Assembly (NCBI GenBank): GCA_963662175.1
Contig: OY759215.1
Coordinates: forward strand, 31,991,453 to 32,055,452
Length of the DNA: 64,000 bases
From: Aradus depressus
Taxonomy: Eukaryota > Arthropoda > Insecta > Hemiptera > Aradidae
Direction: 5' to 3'
Shown: in pieces, positions 1-11,730 of the stretch
Layout of the letters: each line of letters opens with the position of its first letter
How positions within the stretch are numbered: the stretch's first letter is position 1
Made by a program: the position numbers and the translations under genes
Notes under the pieces: model-generated
Seen by the model: only the letters and a program-made list of their open reading frames with translations
Database searches by the model: none
Told to the model about the DNA's origin: nothing

Positions 1-19
1 AGGAGGAAAAAACTTCATT

Positions 20-75
20 GCAGTTATAAATGTATAAATAAATCAATTATTACAATTATTGTCGTTATAAATACA
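20..75 (-). repeat. Repeat family E, copy 1
   Basis: About 55 bp whose reverse complement reappears near the other end of the window (63905-63962), including the shared core ttataacgacaataa and the run attgatttatttatac. Neither copy contains a gene. The family is not recognised; the element may extend beyond the window. Confidence 0.5.
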
Positions 76-135
76 AGATAACCAATAAATATATTGAGGC
101 GATAAGAGATAAGATTCATATATTTCTAAAATATA

Positions 136-200
136 CAAAAAAAGTTGTTGGTGAATCATCGGCAAAGTACTTCCCCATTAGGAATTAATCAATGGTGCGG
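136..200 (+). repeat. Family A terminal fragment
   Basis: Carries the terminal signature of the dominant repeat of this window: an A-rich lead, a degraded palindrome (ggtgaatcatcgg), then acttcccc and gaattaatcaat. Only the terminus is preserved. Confidence 0.55.
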
Positions 201-299
201 ACATTGGTCTAACTACTTGAAATTTTCATAGAATAGTCAGGTTGAACTGAAGGAATGGTTAAGACTTGCTCAACAAACCTTATTAATATTGACAAGTTG

Positions 300-440
300 C
301 AAAATAAAAAATTATCTCACTCATCTATTTTATGCTAGCCGGCTATCGAGGTTGTCCTCATCATCAGGCAGCATGGTAAAACTTTTTAAAATGTTTTAAA
401 GTGAATAAATAAGTTTAATAAATAAATTCTCCAATGAATA
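300..440 (-). repeat. Penelope-type repeat arm with hammerhead-like core (left arm)
   Basis: Read on the minus strand, this arm contains CTGATGA, an extra T, a GAGG/CCTC hairpin with ACAA loop, GATA in place of GAAA, and the palindrome AGCCGGCT. Flanking bases can pair: TGC before the core with GCA after it, and TTTTA further out with TAAAA. It is the inverted counterpart of 773-935. Assignment to Penelope-like elements is inferred from motif type, not from an ORF. Confidence 0.45.
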
Positions 441-550
441 AAAAATATATCCAACTGTTCAAAAAAAATTGAACAATTTAAAATTGCACAGATATGTTAT
501 TCCTTATTGAGTCACAACTTCAAAGTGTTATTTTTTTTTTCAATAGTTTT

Positions 551-763
551 TTAGTTAGTTATTGTGGATTCACTTTAACTACGCAGTCATATCGCCCTAC
601 TAGTGCCCTCCTTCGTCGCTCTGGTGGACATAAGCCCTACTCTACAGTGGGAATCCTAAATGTTGTCTACCAATGTTTATCCACCTAGGGTAGGAGCTTT
701 AACGAGTATCTGAGCTCGGGACCATCGCTTAACGTCCCATGCGAAGGAGCTACCGGCGCCCTC
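551..763 (-). mobile_element. SINE-1 copy, internally deleted, minus strand
   Basis: Matches the SINE-1 body in reverse: ttagttagttattg tail, then tcatatcgcc, ctctggtggacat, gggaccatcgcttaacg, ending at gctaccggcgccctc. Most of the tRNA-like head and the region after it are missing, so the B box is absent. It sits in the spacer of the inverted pair formed by 300-440 and 773-935. Confidence 0.8.
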
Positions 764-772
764 AATATTTTT

Positions 773-935
773 ATTTATTGGAGAATTTTATCTTATTTAT
801 TCATTTTTAAAATTGTTTAATTGTTTTACCAGACTGACTGATGATGAGGGCAACCTTGAAAGCCGGCTAGCATAAAATAATTAAATCTGTGATAGGTCAG
901 ACTGCAGTTTGGTTTTGCAACCTATGAAATAATCA
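773..935 (+). repeat. Penelope-type repeat arm with hammerhead-like core (right arm)
   Basis: Contains CTGATGA at 838-844, an extra T, GAGG/CCTT stem with GCAA loop (846-857), GAAA at 858-861 and the palindrome AGCCGGCT at 861-868 followed by A. The downstream sequence (ataaaataa, aggtcagactgc, gttttgcaacctatgaaataatc) is shared with the copy at 60215-60345, so this is an interspersed family. It faces the left arm at 300-440. Confidence 0.5.
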
Positions 936-2147
936 CTTCCTACTATATCAGCCATCTTTACAGTATTAATGTTTTGAGGAGTCCCTACAAAGGCGAGAGA
1001 GCTTACAAATTTTTTTTCCCCCCGGTAAAAACATTTTTTTTAAAGTGACATTGCAGAATATTATAGGGAGTGAACCGTTACCTAAGTGTCATAGAAAAAT
1101 ATTGATATCGCTGTATCAAAGTTATTTTTGTACTCTGATTTTTCCCATGAACACGTCTTGATCATTTTTGCGGTAATAACTCAGAAATTATTGTTGCTAT
1201 GAAACTGAAATTTGAAATGTCACATGTGCTAAAAGTACTAATATTGTCAAAAAGGAAAAAAGGAGACACCTCTGAAATAAAATCGTTGTAAAGAAAACTA
1301 AAAGGCATATTTTCTATGAAACACGATTTTTCGAAGTTCGTTTGCGAGACACGAAAACCGTCCTAAATTATCGTTCTCAAATCTTTTTTTAAGCAACAAG
1401 ACTTTGTTATACCAATCCATATATATATACATATATTTGGCATGTAATTATTAACAATAAAATATTATTCAGGATCAAATATTAAACAATAAAATTAAAA
1501 TGTTATTCCTCGGTTTACAATGGAAGACGTCACTGCCAAAAATAAAAATAAATTTACAAAATAGGCCACTGTTGGTACACTGTTTGAAAGTATTTTACTT
1601 TAATTTATTCCGGAGAGGATAGAATAAATAAATAATTCATAAGTTGGCCAGAGGAAATAAACCCTTTCAAAAAAGTTTGTATATAATTTGGTTATTGATT
1701 AAATTAAAGTTGGGAATATCCGTGATGAGATTTTGGCAAGACTCATTGACAAAAGGTTGCTGTGAGAGTTGTGAATGGAAGAGTGGGGGAGATACAAGTT
1801 GTGGTTAGTCAAGCCAGGTGGATTCCCACGAGAATGTTGCTACTATATCGACCCAGAGATACCGGGACCCATTACCATATAGGCCTGTTCCCATCTGGGG
1901 GCTTCTGCTATCCATATTAGATAAATATACATTATGTTTTCCTCCTTACACTTATTTTTATTTTTTTATTTTTTCAAGTACAAAATGTCAAATAGGCTAC
2001 ATGTTTTTAAGTGCAGGTAGCAAATTAACGAGCTTGTTAACCTAACGAAAGGCATCCAAACGAGTAAATTCTTAAACTAATAATATAAATTAAACATAAC
2101 AGAAAAAAAGGCAAAAATAGGAATTTATGAATATATACAATTTTTTA
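936..2147. other. No gene seen; AT-rich DNA
   Basis: No coding exon, RNA gene or clear mobile element can be supported. It has A/T runs and short (TA) tracts near 1420 and 2148. If Hey has an intron here, this would lie within it or upstream. Confidence 0.4.
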
Positions 2148-2490
2148 AATATATATATATATTTAGTGATAGTTTGTGTTTAATGTTTTCCGAATGACGC
2201 CCTCCGAGAAGTTAGGCTATATACGCTCCTGAATTACATTGCTAAACATTGCTTGGATCAGCCAGGATGTTGCCGTTGAATCAAACTTTTGACCGAGTTT
2301 GCCTAACTATTTGAGTGATATACATCAAGTACACTACATGGGGAGATGCTTGTTAGACAACATTCCCTTTTAGAATGAAGCGTGTTTTTAATGAAATTTC
2401 ATTTTTTAGCACACAGATTGAAATCAGTTGTACATTGATTTGTACAATCAACGAAAAAAAATACGATGGTCAGTTTGAATAGGTTAAAAA
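2148..2490 (-). repeat. Repeat family B, uninterrupted copy
   Basis: The reverse complement matches 23365-23956 over most of its length, with shared blocks such as cactaaatata/cactatatta, cctaacttctcgga, caacggcaacatcctg, gtacttgatgtatatcactc and actgaccatcgtatt. This copy lacks the SINE that interrupts the other one, so it gives the empty site. No ORF; class unknown. Confidence 0.7.
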
Positions 2491-3444
2491 AAGTACATCA
2501 GTAGAATAATAAAATGAAGTTTCTATAATTTCTTTTTAAAGGCCTAAAAAAAATTACAAATCCAAACGTATCTCCCCGGGAGGAGGAGAGAAATACAAAA
2601 TAACCAACTTCAGAACAAAATCCCGCCTAGAAAATAAATCACTAGTTATATAAATATTGTTGGTTAAAAAGTGTATTAGTAACATTATAAAGTGTATTAT
2701 AAATGAAACTTGTATATATTTTGTTTCCTGTCCTCAAAAATCCTCCATACCAAGTTGTGTCAAATTGATTGTGAGTTTTTCACAATTTATTGATTAAAAT
2801 GAATTGACCATAAAATCAGTCGTTTTCTCGTTTTGACAGTTAGGGACCAAGGCTAGGTTTGAACTGTATCATCATCCAATCAAACTCAATACTAAAATGT
2901 CTGCCATGAATGAGTATTTTATGCATTTCATTGATTGCTATGGCAACACATTTGTATAATAACACAAGTGAATTATCTGAATTATCCTTATATGAACGCA
3001 TATTCTGTCAACTGTCAATTCCCAATCTTCGAAAAACAGACGACTTTTAACTTACTTAGAAGTCGATTTACAAGTTAAAGTTCGTTGAAGAAGAAATTTA
3101 ATCCCCGGAATAATAGCAAAACGCTATCAGTATCTTTTTTTTGGTTGACCTCTTACCAAATCACCGATTTGAAGTAATTTTTAGAGGTCGACTTTCATCG
3201 TTGAGTTTACGTGAAATACTACGAACAAATATAGTTTCAAAAAGTGTATAATAAATTGCTGTGGAAAACAGTAATGTTTAAATTGGAACGCACCATGTGA
3301 CTTTCTTATATCCACCATGTTTTTCTTTCTCACACTCTCCCCTCCTTCATTTATTTCTCCCTCATTTAAAACTGGCATGACTGGTTTTTCAAACAAAAAA
3401 GAGTTTTACATTTAATAAATGTTGTTTGTGTTACGTTTGTGCAG
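2491..3444 (+). other. Probable last intron of Hey
   Basis: The segment ends in a pyrimidine-containing stretch and GCAG (3441-3444), a plausible 3' splice site. It enters the reading frame one base into a codon, so the intron would be phase 1. No upstream Hey exon (bHLH) is visible in the window, so the intron probably starts outside it. Confidence 0.5.
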
Positions 3445-3884
3445 GAGTGGAGAACATGGCGTATGACCCCTCGAAGCTGGCGATGGACTACCACAGCATC
3501 GGGTTCCGAGAGTGTGCTGCAGAGGTAGCTCGCTACCTGGTCACCGTGGAAGGACTGGATCTGCAGGACCCGCTGAGGCTCCGACTCATGTCTCACCTCC
3601 AGTGCTTCGCGGCCCAGCGAGAGCTGACCAAGCCATGGCCCCTGGGTGGAGAGACAACACCGGGAAAGCCCTGGGGTGACACTTCCGGCTCCTCCACCTC
3701 CGCCAACTCCTCTTTTGAGTGTGACAATGGGTCGACCCTGACTCCACTGACACCAGCCAGCGCACCGCCGTCCTCCTATCCCCAGCCTCCGTACCCTCAC
3801 CACTACCACCAAGACTACCCTCCCACTTCCTCCAGTCATCAGAAGCCCTACAGGCCTTGGGGTGGTACGGAGCTGGCCTATTGA
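3445..3884 (+). CDS. Hey: Hey (hairy/E(spl)-related with YRPW), terminal coding exon
   Basis: Encodes the C-terminal ~146 residues of Hey, a nuclear bHLH-Orange repressor, typically a Notch target. Visible parts are an Orange domain at about 3484-3625 (from MDYHSIGFRECAAEVARYL to LMSHLQCFAAQRE), a Ser/Thr/Pro-rich linker with a PPYPHHYHQDYPP stretch, and the C-terminal YRPW tetrapeptide (3849-3860) followed by GGTELAY and TGA at 3882-3884. YRPW and the conserved tail distinguish Hey from Hairy/E(spl) proteins, which end in WRPW. The bHLH must lie in upstream exons outside the window. The start was set at the AG acceptor (3443-3444); an in-frame TTG at 3426 is intronic. The exon is clearly more GC-rich than its surroundings and has no internal stop. 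Partial gene; function is known from the family. Confidence 0.93.
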
Positions 3885-4200
3885 CACTAGTAAACTTATA
3901 GGGATGGACGTCCTTTAAACGAATCAATCTTTTGTGAAAACATACATTATGTAAATTTTAGGATGTTGCTTATTTACTTTGTGATGGGCACGAATAAATT
4001 GACGAATAATATCTTAAATAAGTTACGAAGATTTAGCAGCAACACAGTATTCATTTTTTTCCACAACTGGTTTCGGACTAGCTAACATAAGGAAATAATA
4101 AATTGTAAACTTATATTCATAAATCTAAATTATTAAGAATTGTATTAAGTAGTTGCTAAAAAACAACCATAATCAATTACTCGTGCCCAATAAAATCATG
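3885..4200 (+). other. Hey: Hey 3' UTR with candidate poly(A) signals
   Basis: AT-rich sequence directly after the Hey stop. AATAAA hexamers occur at 3993-3998 and 4189-4194. The true cleavage site cannot be chosen without transcript data, and the UTR may be longer. Confidence 0.5.
4025..4095 (-). repeat. Penelope-type fragment (GAAACCAGTTGTGG family)
   Basis: On the minus strand it reads gctagtccGAAACCAGTTGTGG followed by an A-rich stretch. The same GAAAC(C/T)AGTTGTGG block with a similar A-rich follow-on occurs at 25900-25995. The CTGANGA half is not preserved here. It lies within the putative Hey 3' UTR. Confidence 0.4.
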
Positions 4201-4765
4201 GCTTTCTGCTAGTCACAAGCCTCCTCTAAATGGAATGAATATATTATGTTAATATAAACTATAAATTGCATCAGATTCTCAGCCATCTAATATTGTGGCT
4301 CCCTCAGTCGGTTATATAATTAATTTTCGTTATTGTTTGTATACTAATTGTTGGTGAATAGTACACTTTCGATTTCTTTCGTTAATTAAATAGTAATAAT
4401 CTATTTGAGAAAGATCTTTTCATTAATTATACAATAGGCAGGAAATTAATACATATTTAACTAATTTATATTTAAAGAAATCTGTACATTATTTTGATTC
4501 AAACTATGCAATTTATGAAACGTCCATCCCTATTGCCGCTGTGATATACACACACAACATTCACACTTGAAACATAAATACATTCCACTATTAAAATCTA
4601 GTCAATCAAAATTTTGTAAATATGTGAAAAGATAAACCAGCGAAGCAAAGAGGCTTGCTAAATTTTTTTCTCTCTTTTATTAATGAAATTGTTTGTTCTT
4701 GTAAAACACAAGGATTTAATATAATAATAATTCATCATTCCATGTCATATATATAATCCTTGAAA

Positions 4766-4806
<41 letters not shown>

Positions 4807-6104
4807 GCAGAATTCACAAAGACTAGGTGATAAAAGTTACTAGTTTTCAATACATTACCCCTTCAAAAGAAATAAATGCAATCTGTAAAACTTGATAACA
4901 ATGATGGCTTATAGTGAAATGAATAATCATTTAGAAAACTCATTCAATCTATAATACACTATAATATTATATTAACAAAATATGTTGTCATATTTGTGGC
5001 ACACTTAAAATTCTAGTCGCCATTTCCTTTTTTTTATGAGGTCAATTGTAGTATTAAACAAAAAAAAAAAAACAGTTCTAAAGATTTTTTCAAGTATTTT
5101 TCTTAATTTTTTTGCCTCATATATCCAATTATTTTCGTCTGATACTAAGTCCACTCACTGGTCATGGATATATTATGAATTTATTTTGACTTTGACAATG
5201 ATGAAATGGTTCTGAATTAATCTTCCTCTATAGAAGTCCTGCTGACTAACAGTTCCACAAGTTTCTCACTTTATTGTCCTTGTTGCTTCAAATATGTTCA
5301 CTGTTTCAGATGCTGAATGATCTTTGAATGTTTGTTTTTACAATAATTATACATGGAATATATCTAATTTTACACAATGAATGGACAGTTTTCAGCAGAA
5401 ATTGTCTTACAATTTACTTCTCACAGCAAAAAAAAACATTTAAGATAAGATATTTTTTAAAGTCTATCCTAGCATAGCAACGTTTCTAGAGATATACTTA
5501 TATTCACTAATTAGAACAGTGCAAATCAAACATGGAATCCTTTCCAATATGGAATAATGATATATTTATATTCTCTTTTAATATTTAACTGTACACCTTT
5601 CAATATTTTTAAAAGGAAAGTATTGTTTATTTTACTGTAATTAGCTACTATGATTTAGGAGTTTATTCTGTACAACCCTACAATTCTCTGTTATTACTGG
5701 GTTCCCGATAAACTTGCATAATTGTTAAACTTCCTCTCTCTCAGGAAATTATTTTTCATTTCATACAGTTTCTGCTGTAAAAAAACATTTGACTAATTTG
5801 TTGACGTTCCATTTTTTATGTTAAAATTTAAATAAGAAAGTGAATGTCTTCGACTTTCAAGTGGCGACTCAAATGAAAATTAAACTAGTAAAAAAATATA
5901 TATTTTTTTGTAATTCTGAAGAAATTACATTGTCTCTAACCCGTTGCTTAGGTTTAGGGATGATGTTCATTTCATTTCAACTCTTCTAATATCGTAGGAG
6001 CTATCGAGGTACCGAATGTATTCATGATAGTTCGCGAAACCCCACTATATTTATATTAATTTTAAAGATATTTAACGGAAGTTAATGTAACAATAAATAA
6101 AAAC
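4096..6104. other. No gene seen; AT-rich, (TA)n at 4770-4802
   Basis: About 2 kb of low-complexity AT-rich DNA. The only distinct structure is a (TA)16 microsatellite at 4770-4802 and a few homopolymer runs. It may include more Hey 3' UTR. No exon or element is supported. Confidence 0.4.
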
Positions 6105-6205
6105 AGATAACTTGCTTAATATTTATATTGTCTTGTACAAAAATATATATTCATAAAGCGCATCGATTCACGTTATCCTCAGAACAAAGTTCAAAAGTAC
6201 CTAAC
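6105..6205 (-). repeat. Inverted-pair arm, Penelope-type (left)
   Basis: Its reverse complement aligns with 6400-6520: cttaaatgt, acttttgaactttgt, CTGA(G/C)GAT, then tatgaatata and agacaatataaa. The hairpin part of the motif is diverged in this arm. The pair flanks about 200 bp of unrelated sequence. Confidence 0.45.
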
Positions 6206-6399
6206 ATTTAAGTTTGATAGGTTGTAATTATACAATCCTCAGGTTCCTAAGGCTCCCTGTCTCCTGGGGAAGTATATCTGGCTGTTACTATATGTTTAAA
6301 CATGAAAAGAAATTTAAAAAAAAACTAAAGATATGGTGCTTGATTATATAGTATATATAACAAATAAATGACATAATGGATATATGATAAAATATCGAC

Positions 6400-6520
6400 G
6401 ACCTAGCTTAAATGTCACTTTTGAACTTTGTACTGACGATGGCTTAAGCCAAAATCGGTACACTACATGAATATAATTTTGTGTAATTAGACAATATAAA
6501 AGTTAAACACATTATTTGTT
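6400..6520 (+). repeat. Inverted-pair arm, Penelope-type (right), hammerhead-like core
   Basis: Contains CTGACGA (6433-6439), an extra T, the hairpin GGCT-TA-AGCC (6441-6450), AAAA in place of GAAA (6451-6454), then TCGGTA. A diverged relative (gccttaagccgagataggcggtacact) is at 22021-22081. The G-to-A change in GAAA should weaken any ribozyme. Confidence 0.45.
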
Positions 6521-6634
6521 TTTATTTATTTTTATTAGCTTTCCAATATATCGACATAGATCGTAAAAAAATGTATTCGGTAAGTCAATGTAAAGGTTAA
6601 ACGTTATTTAACCACACTCACACACAACCGACGG

Positions 6635-6712
6635 GGGGACCTCATTGATGAAGTGGATAGCACATCTGACTACTAATCGTTAGTCCAATCGGACTCAATA
6701 TAAATTTAAATT
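6635..6712 (+). repeat. Possible tRNA-derived SINE head
   Basis: Has an A-box-like segment (tgatgaagtggatagcaca) and, about 30 bp on, a degraded B-box-like segment (gtccaatcggactc). No acceptor stem closes, so this is not a tRNA gene. Seen once only; weak call. Confidence 0.25.
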
Positions 6713-8520
6713 TTAAGTGTTCTATGACCATCTATGGTTGTATATGACACACACTACATAGCACGTCGTACTATTGCAGTTAGTGCTACAAAAAATTAAA
6801 ATAAGATGAACCCAAAATTGAGCACACTTGACAACTATTATTTTAAATAGTATTTTCTTTAGAATGAATTACATACAGATGTGACAAAAAATGCACTTGT
6901 AATGAAACCCACTTCAAATAAATGTTGTAGTTATTTTCAACATAAATTTCCAAACGATTTAGTCATAGTTAGTATTATATATTTAAATTTAATAACGAGA
7001 TATATTTATATATATAAATATATATTGTCATTCGGTAAAGGGATTTACATATAACCAATAAAACTCTTGCTTCAGTAAATTTCAGTGAGGTAAAATTTAA
7101 TTTGAAAATTAATATTGTTTTATTGTTATACACATAAATCGAATTATGTAATCATTGTATATACTTTTAAAAGAGTTCCTTGAATATCAGTCAATTTTTT
7201 AGCTCAATTATCAAGTATTTTTCTATCAGTAAATTTTATTTTTTTTTATTGTATTAATTTAAGAATTGACGGAGTGTATATTTGTCAAAAGAAAGAAGCT
7301 TTAACAATTAAAAGAGTAATGAAAAAAAAAATGTTTTCTATGAAAATAAATGAGTTTTGTACATAGAATGTGAACATAGATTCAATTTTATTTGATTGTA
7401 AATGTGATTTTCACATTGTTTTTCTATTTGTGATCTCACCAATGTAAATAACAAATATATATATATATATATATAAAATAAATTTTACATTTTTCTAAAT
7501 TATTTTTATATGTAAATTGTACAGATATTTTTAAAAGAAAAGAGTGACTATAAATAATATACATTTTTATATATTTTAAAAAGTGTTGTCTGTTTCATAC
7601 AATACCCCTCCTTAATCTTTTTATAAGTTCCAATAATAACAACTCATATGAGATATTATGTTGTATATATAACAGCATCAATAAATCTGTTGGAAACTAT
7701 GACCTAAGTAAGTAAATATATACAATTACAAACTAAACCCATAAATAATATGGTACTTATTAAGTATTATCTGAGCCAACTTTTTGAAAATAATATGAGC
7801 AAATAAAGTTGAAATTTATTCTGATTAAACACATTTATTATCACAGCTATACAATATTTCTTAACTAATATGGGTTAGTACTACATTCATTTATTATTAT
7901 TTTAATAGTCTATTATCGGCGAATGTAAAGAAAAATATGTATTCCACCGCCTATTAGATATGAAATAGGCGAACTGCTAAATACATTTCAAAGAAGATTA
8001 ATTGCTCCTCTAGATAATCATCGAATCGAAAAAATGCATTCATATAATTAGTATTAATTCTTTCCGATCGTTATTCGTTAATGTAACTTGGGTCTGGAAA
8101 ATGACGGACATCAATGAATACATTTTTCCCGTTTCCATTCTCTATCTCAGAAAACAAGGTTTGGATTTTAAAAGCACTGATTTCCCAAAAACGTTTTTGA
8201 AATCATACTTAGAGAGTGAACAAGTTATGCTTTCTCTCTGTAGCTGATGGACGGCTGAGTGGTTTATAGTGGTATACTTTTCACTCTTACTACTCTTTCC
8301 ACCGTTCATTTAGCATTGAAACATTAGTTAAGTTCCCTCCCTGAAGACATTCACCAAATATATTTCTTGTTTGAAAATGTAGTTCGATTTGATAAAATGT
8401 AATATCTGTGTAGACTCGGTCACACGCTGAAACATGACCTCTAAAGAATTCCAGATATTTAATTGAATGAGATATTAATTTTCTTTTTCTTTTTATTTAT
8501 TTATTTATTTTATTTTTTTT
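6713..8520. other. No gene seen; AT-rich, (TA)n at 7457-7474
   Basis: Low-complexity AT-rich DNA with a short (TA)9 microsatellite. No ORF of interest or recognised repeat family. Confidence 0.4.
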
Positions 8521-8687
8521 TTCCTTGTCCTAGTAATTAATATAAATTTTCGTCCCGAGGACCTACCACTGGGTGGCCTTCCTCTCACATGCCATTCACG
8601 CCAACATATCCATACCTACCAACATAGATGCTGGCCCTAGCAACAGTTGCATCTTTCTAAATAAAAGACAAAAACAAAAAAAAAAAA
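8521..8687 (+). mobile_element. SINE-3 copy, plus strand
   Basis: A short retroposon-like repeat preceded by a T-rich tract. The body reads ttttcgtcccgaggacc, taccactgggtggcc, ttcctctcacatgcc, ctagcaacagttgcatc, then aaataaaagac and a poly(A) tail ending near 8687. Three other copies are at 13700-13850, 16321-16486 and 33895-34090. No Pol III A/B box was recognised, so the SINE label rests on size, tail and dispersal. Confidence 0.7.
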
Positions 8688-9812
8688 TTTAGGCAAGAAA
8701 CAATGTCCATCTTGGATTATTCAGAAGAAGAAATGAGAAGGAGAATTAAACCCTAGCCTCCTCGCCACTGAAGTAGGCCTTCGAAATTAAGAACCCTTCT
8801 GAAGGAGGCTTTGAAATTAAGTTTATTTTTATTCCTTTACTGGAAATTACAGTTTGTTCCTATGTCAGAAATGACCAAGCTCGGAATTTTTATTTTCCTA
8901 TCCGGATAAATGAGTTGAGGGTTTCTTGTCAGTCTTCGACCTTGTTTCGGTCCTAGTCCTATATTAGCAAATAAAAATTGATTTAATTTTAAGTGTTGCA
9001 TAGCTAGAAACATGTAAATGGCCCAACAAATCTAGGGGGAAATTCGCTGGAGTTTTACAGAAAATATATGTAACATAAATGTCTGTAATTAGGGCAGCTG
9101 GAGGTTACCTGCTAGCCGGTAGAACTGTGTTGCGGGTGGCATTTCACTCTTTGTCAGGGATTTTGAAAATTCGAAACTTACAACCAGGGCAACTAATAAT
9201 ACTAATATTTATTTCCGTTAAAAAATAACAAAATTGGATACGTTACACAACTGTTTACATAAAACTAGTTAATTAATTATATAAATAAACCGATATTAAA
9301 TCTTAGTAAATAAACGCATATGGGATGAATAATAATAATAATAATAAAAGCTAAATAAATGGGCCAAGCCAAATCTAGGAGGGGGAGCGCCCCATTTGAC
9401 CAGTGTCGTTCGCAAACTGATGTGGAGTTATCACGCACTCACCCCTATTTTTCTTCCAGTAAGGTTTCTAAATGTTTGCCCTATTCTATCTTTTTTTTTT
9501 TTTTCAATTTTAACTTTTTATGTATTTATTTATTGTTAATGATTATTTATGTTGACGAGTCTAATGACGATCTATGTAAATTTATTTAATGATTGTACAG
9601 TATTCATTTTTCACAAATAGATTTGTGATGCATTTTTCATTTTTTGTTGATGATGGAGAAATGCTCAACACGTTGTAAATTATAACAATTTTTGAAAAGA
9701 AAAACAATCACTTTTATTCACCTTATAAGTAAATAATTATAGAAAAGAAATTAATACAAAATTCTTAATATTAATAAATATAATAGATACTATTTATTTC
9801 TTTAAATATACA
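8688..9812. other. No gene seen; (AAT)n at 9328-9347
   Basis: Mixed AT-rich DNA with a trinucleotide (AAT) microsatellite and a T-run near 9491. Nothing coding is supported. Confidence 0.4.
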
Positions 9813-10377
9813 ATATGGCTCACCAGAAAGCATGGGGAGGTGAATTACCACCTCACCCAGGTACTCACGGGACACGGTGGGTTCCGGGGGTACCTCCACA
9901 AAATCGGGGCAGCAACAACACCAGACTGCCCCGCGTGCCTTGGTGAGACGGAGTCGGCGGAACATGTCCTCCTCAAATGCCCCAGATTTGAGGAGGGAAG
10001 GAAAAATCTGGAGTGCAGCATGGGCGCCCCGCTGACTGCTACCAGTTACGTGGACGCTACGCGCTCCCAGGAGTCGTGGGATGAAGGCTGCGATTTTGCA
10101 GCGCTCATCATGGGCGGGTTGGCCCTTCAGGAGAGGGCTGACAAGGAACAGTAGCGGTAATAAAACAGAAGAAGGGGCGTTACCAGCCACCCTTCCTCCC
10201 TTCCGCGAAGTAATGACAGACCGTCAGTTCCGCGGAAGGGAATCAGGATCGGCAAGGAGGGGGTTTTAGTGGGTATGGTGATGGTGAACCGTCTCGAGTC
10301 CCACACTATCCAGGGCTACCTTCCCTGGATGTCACAGCATTTCCCCCTCCAATGCAAAAAAAAAAAAAAAAAAAAAA
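9813..10377 (+). mobile_element. 5'-truncated R1-type LINE, 3' end with poly(A)
   Basis: The 3' terminal ~565 bp of a non-LTR retrotransposon: a C-terminal coding remnant (9822-10154), a GC-rich 3' UTR and a poly(A) tail at 10356-10377. It is much more GC-rich than its flanks, which suggests a fairly recent insertion. 5' truncation is typical of target-primed reverse transcription. Confidence 0.8.
9822..10154 (+). pseudogene. R1-type LINE ORF2 C-terminus, zinc knuckle
   Basis: Frame reads KHGEVNYHLTQVLTGHGGF, then RGYLHKIG, then a Cys/His cluster CPACLGETESAEHVLLKCP (C-x2-C-x8-H-x4-C), ending at TAG 10152-10154. The LTGHG...YLHKIG block and the knuckle are characteristic of the C-terminal part of R1-clade ORF2 proteins, downstream of the RT. 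The RT and endonuclease are absent. The frame is intact, but the fragment cannot act alone. Confidence 0.8.
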
Positions 10378-11730
10378 TATACAATATCGGATCACAAAGA
10401 ACGAAATATAGAAAAAAAAAAAAAATCATCCATTAACAATAAAGTAAAAATTAATAATAATTATAAATAACTAATAAAATTAATGATAACAATAAAATAA
10501 TTTAAAAAAAAAGATTACAATAGAACTTACAAGAAATTGGTGGAGGGCCACTGCCGCTAAAAAAATAAAAATGAAAGCAAGTATGAATTAAAGCTTTTAT
10601 ATACTTCTATAAGATGGCTATTTTAATTTTTTTTGTTTGTTCAATGCAAAAAAAAATCAAAATAGAGGACAGAAACATTTTGAGTAGAATGTTAAAAAAG
10701 CCCCGTTAGTACCTCGTGGGCTTGTTAAGCACTGTTTTCGTGAAGATGAAGGAAGTTGCTTTAAAGCCTTTTCTAAGTTGAACTATTTTATTAGTTATAT
10801 TTTACTATTATTTATTGCTATTTATTATTTTATTTATTTATATTTTTATCTTATATATTTCGCTCTTTCTGATCTTAGAAAAGATATCGTCGTGAAAGAA
10901 GATTTTTTATTTAGTTTTTTTATGATTATTATTTATAGACATTAATATTAGACATTTTTATTAATTATTTATAAGGTGAATAAGGCTATAAAGCCTTATA
11001 TTATCATAAAAAGTGATTCATTGATGAATGTTTGTTATTTGAGATGGTAACCGGTTGAAAATCTTACATAGTTTTTGTCTTTTCAAGGAGAGACCGGTGG
11101 AAAGTCTCCCATTTAGTTCAGTATTGGTGCAGTTCGCGGTCAGTTGCTTCTATTGTCTCCCCAAGCATGTGTACCCAGACCGGCTATTTGTGATCTATAT
11201 TCCGCCCCTGTCCCACGATGACCCATTCCGATGACCCGTATAAAAATTTAACAAGGCCTTCTACCCCTTTTTAGTATATTTTCCATACTTTTTTTTCACC
11301 CTTGGACACCCCTTAAAACAGATCCATTGTTGAATATCCCAATTACTGACCTGGGGTGCGTGTGCGCAACCTTCTACACACGCGCTCCAGTTTTGATCAT
11401 ACTTTTTTTTTTTTCTATTAGCCGCTTAATGAACCGCATTTTTGTACTTTGGCCCATTATGAACTTTTGCCAATTACTTCACTAGCTTTTATACTTTTTT
11501 TTAGCTGTATAAAATATTCAACCAAATGAGCGTAATTGGATAGGGAAATACCGTTTGAAACAGAGTGCTGAAGTTTTAATTTAACAAACGAAAATGTTTA
11601 AAGTGCAGAACGTATAAAACGTTCTGGGGTCTCCTTAACTATTTGTCTCTCGAAAAATAAAGAAAAATGTGTTTTTTGAAAAAATATTGTCTATTTCCCC
11701 AAAAAAATATATATATATAATATAAATGTA
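10378..11730. other. No gene seen; AT-rich DNA
   Basis: Long A/T-rich stretch, then a more mixed segment at 11040-11460. No exon, RNA gene or recognised repeat is supported. Confidence 0.4.

Noticed and set aside
3366..3927. Antisense frames of 113 and 173 codons over the Hey exon
   Set aside because: They overlap a conserved Hey coding exon in GC-rich sequence, where antisense frames are expected; no domain is seen.
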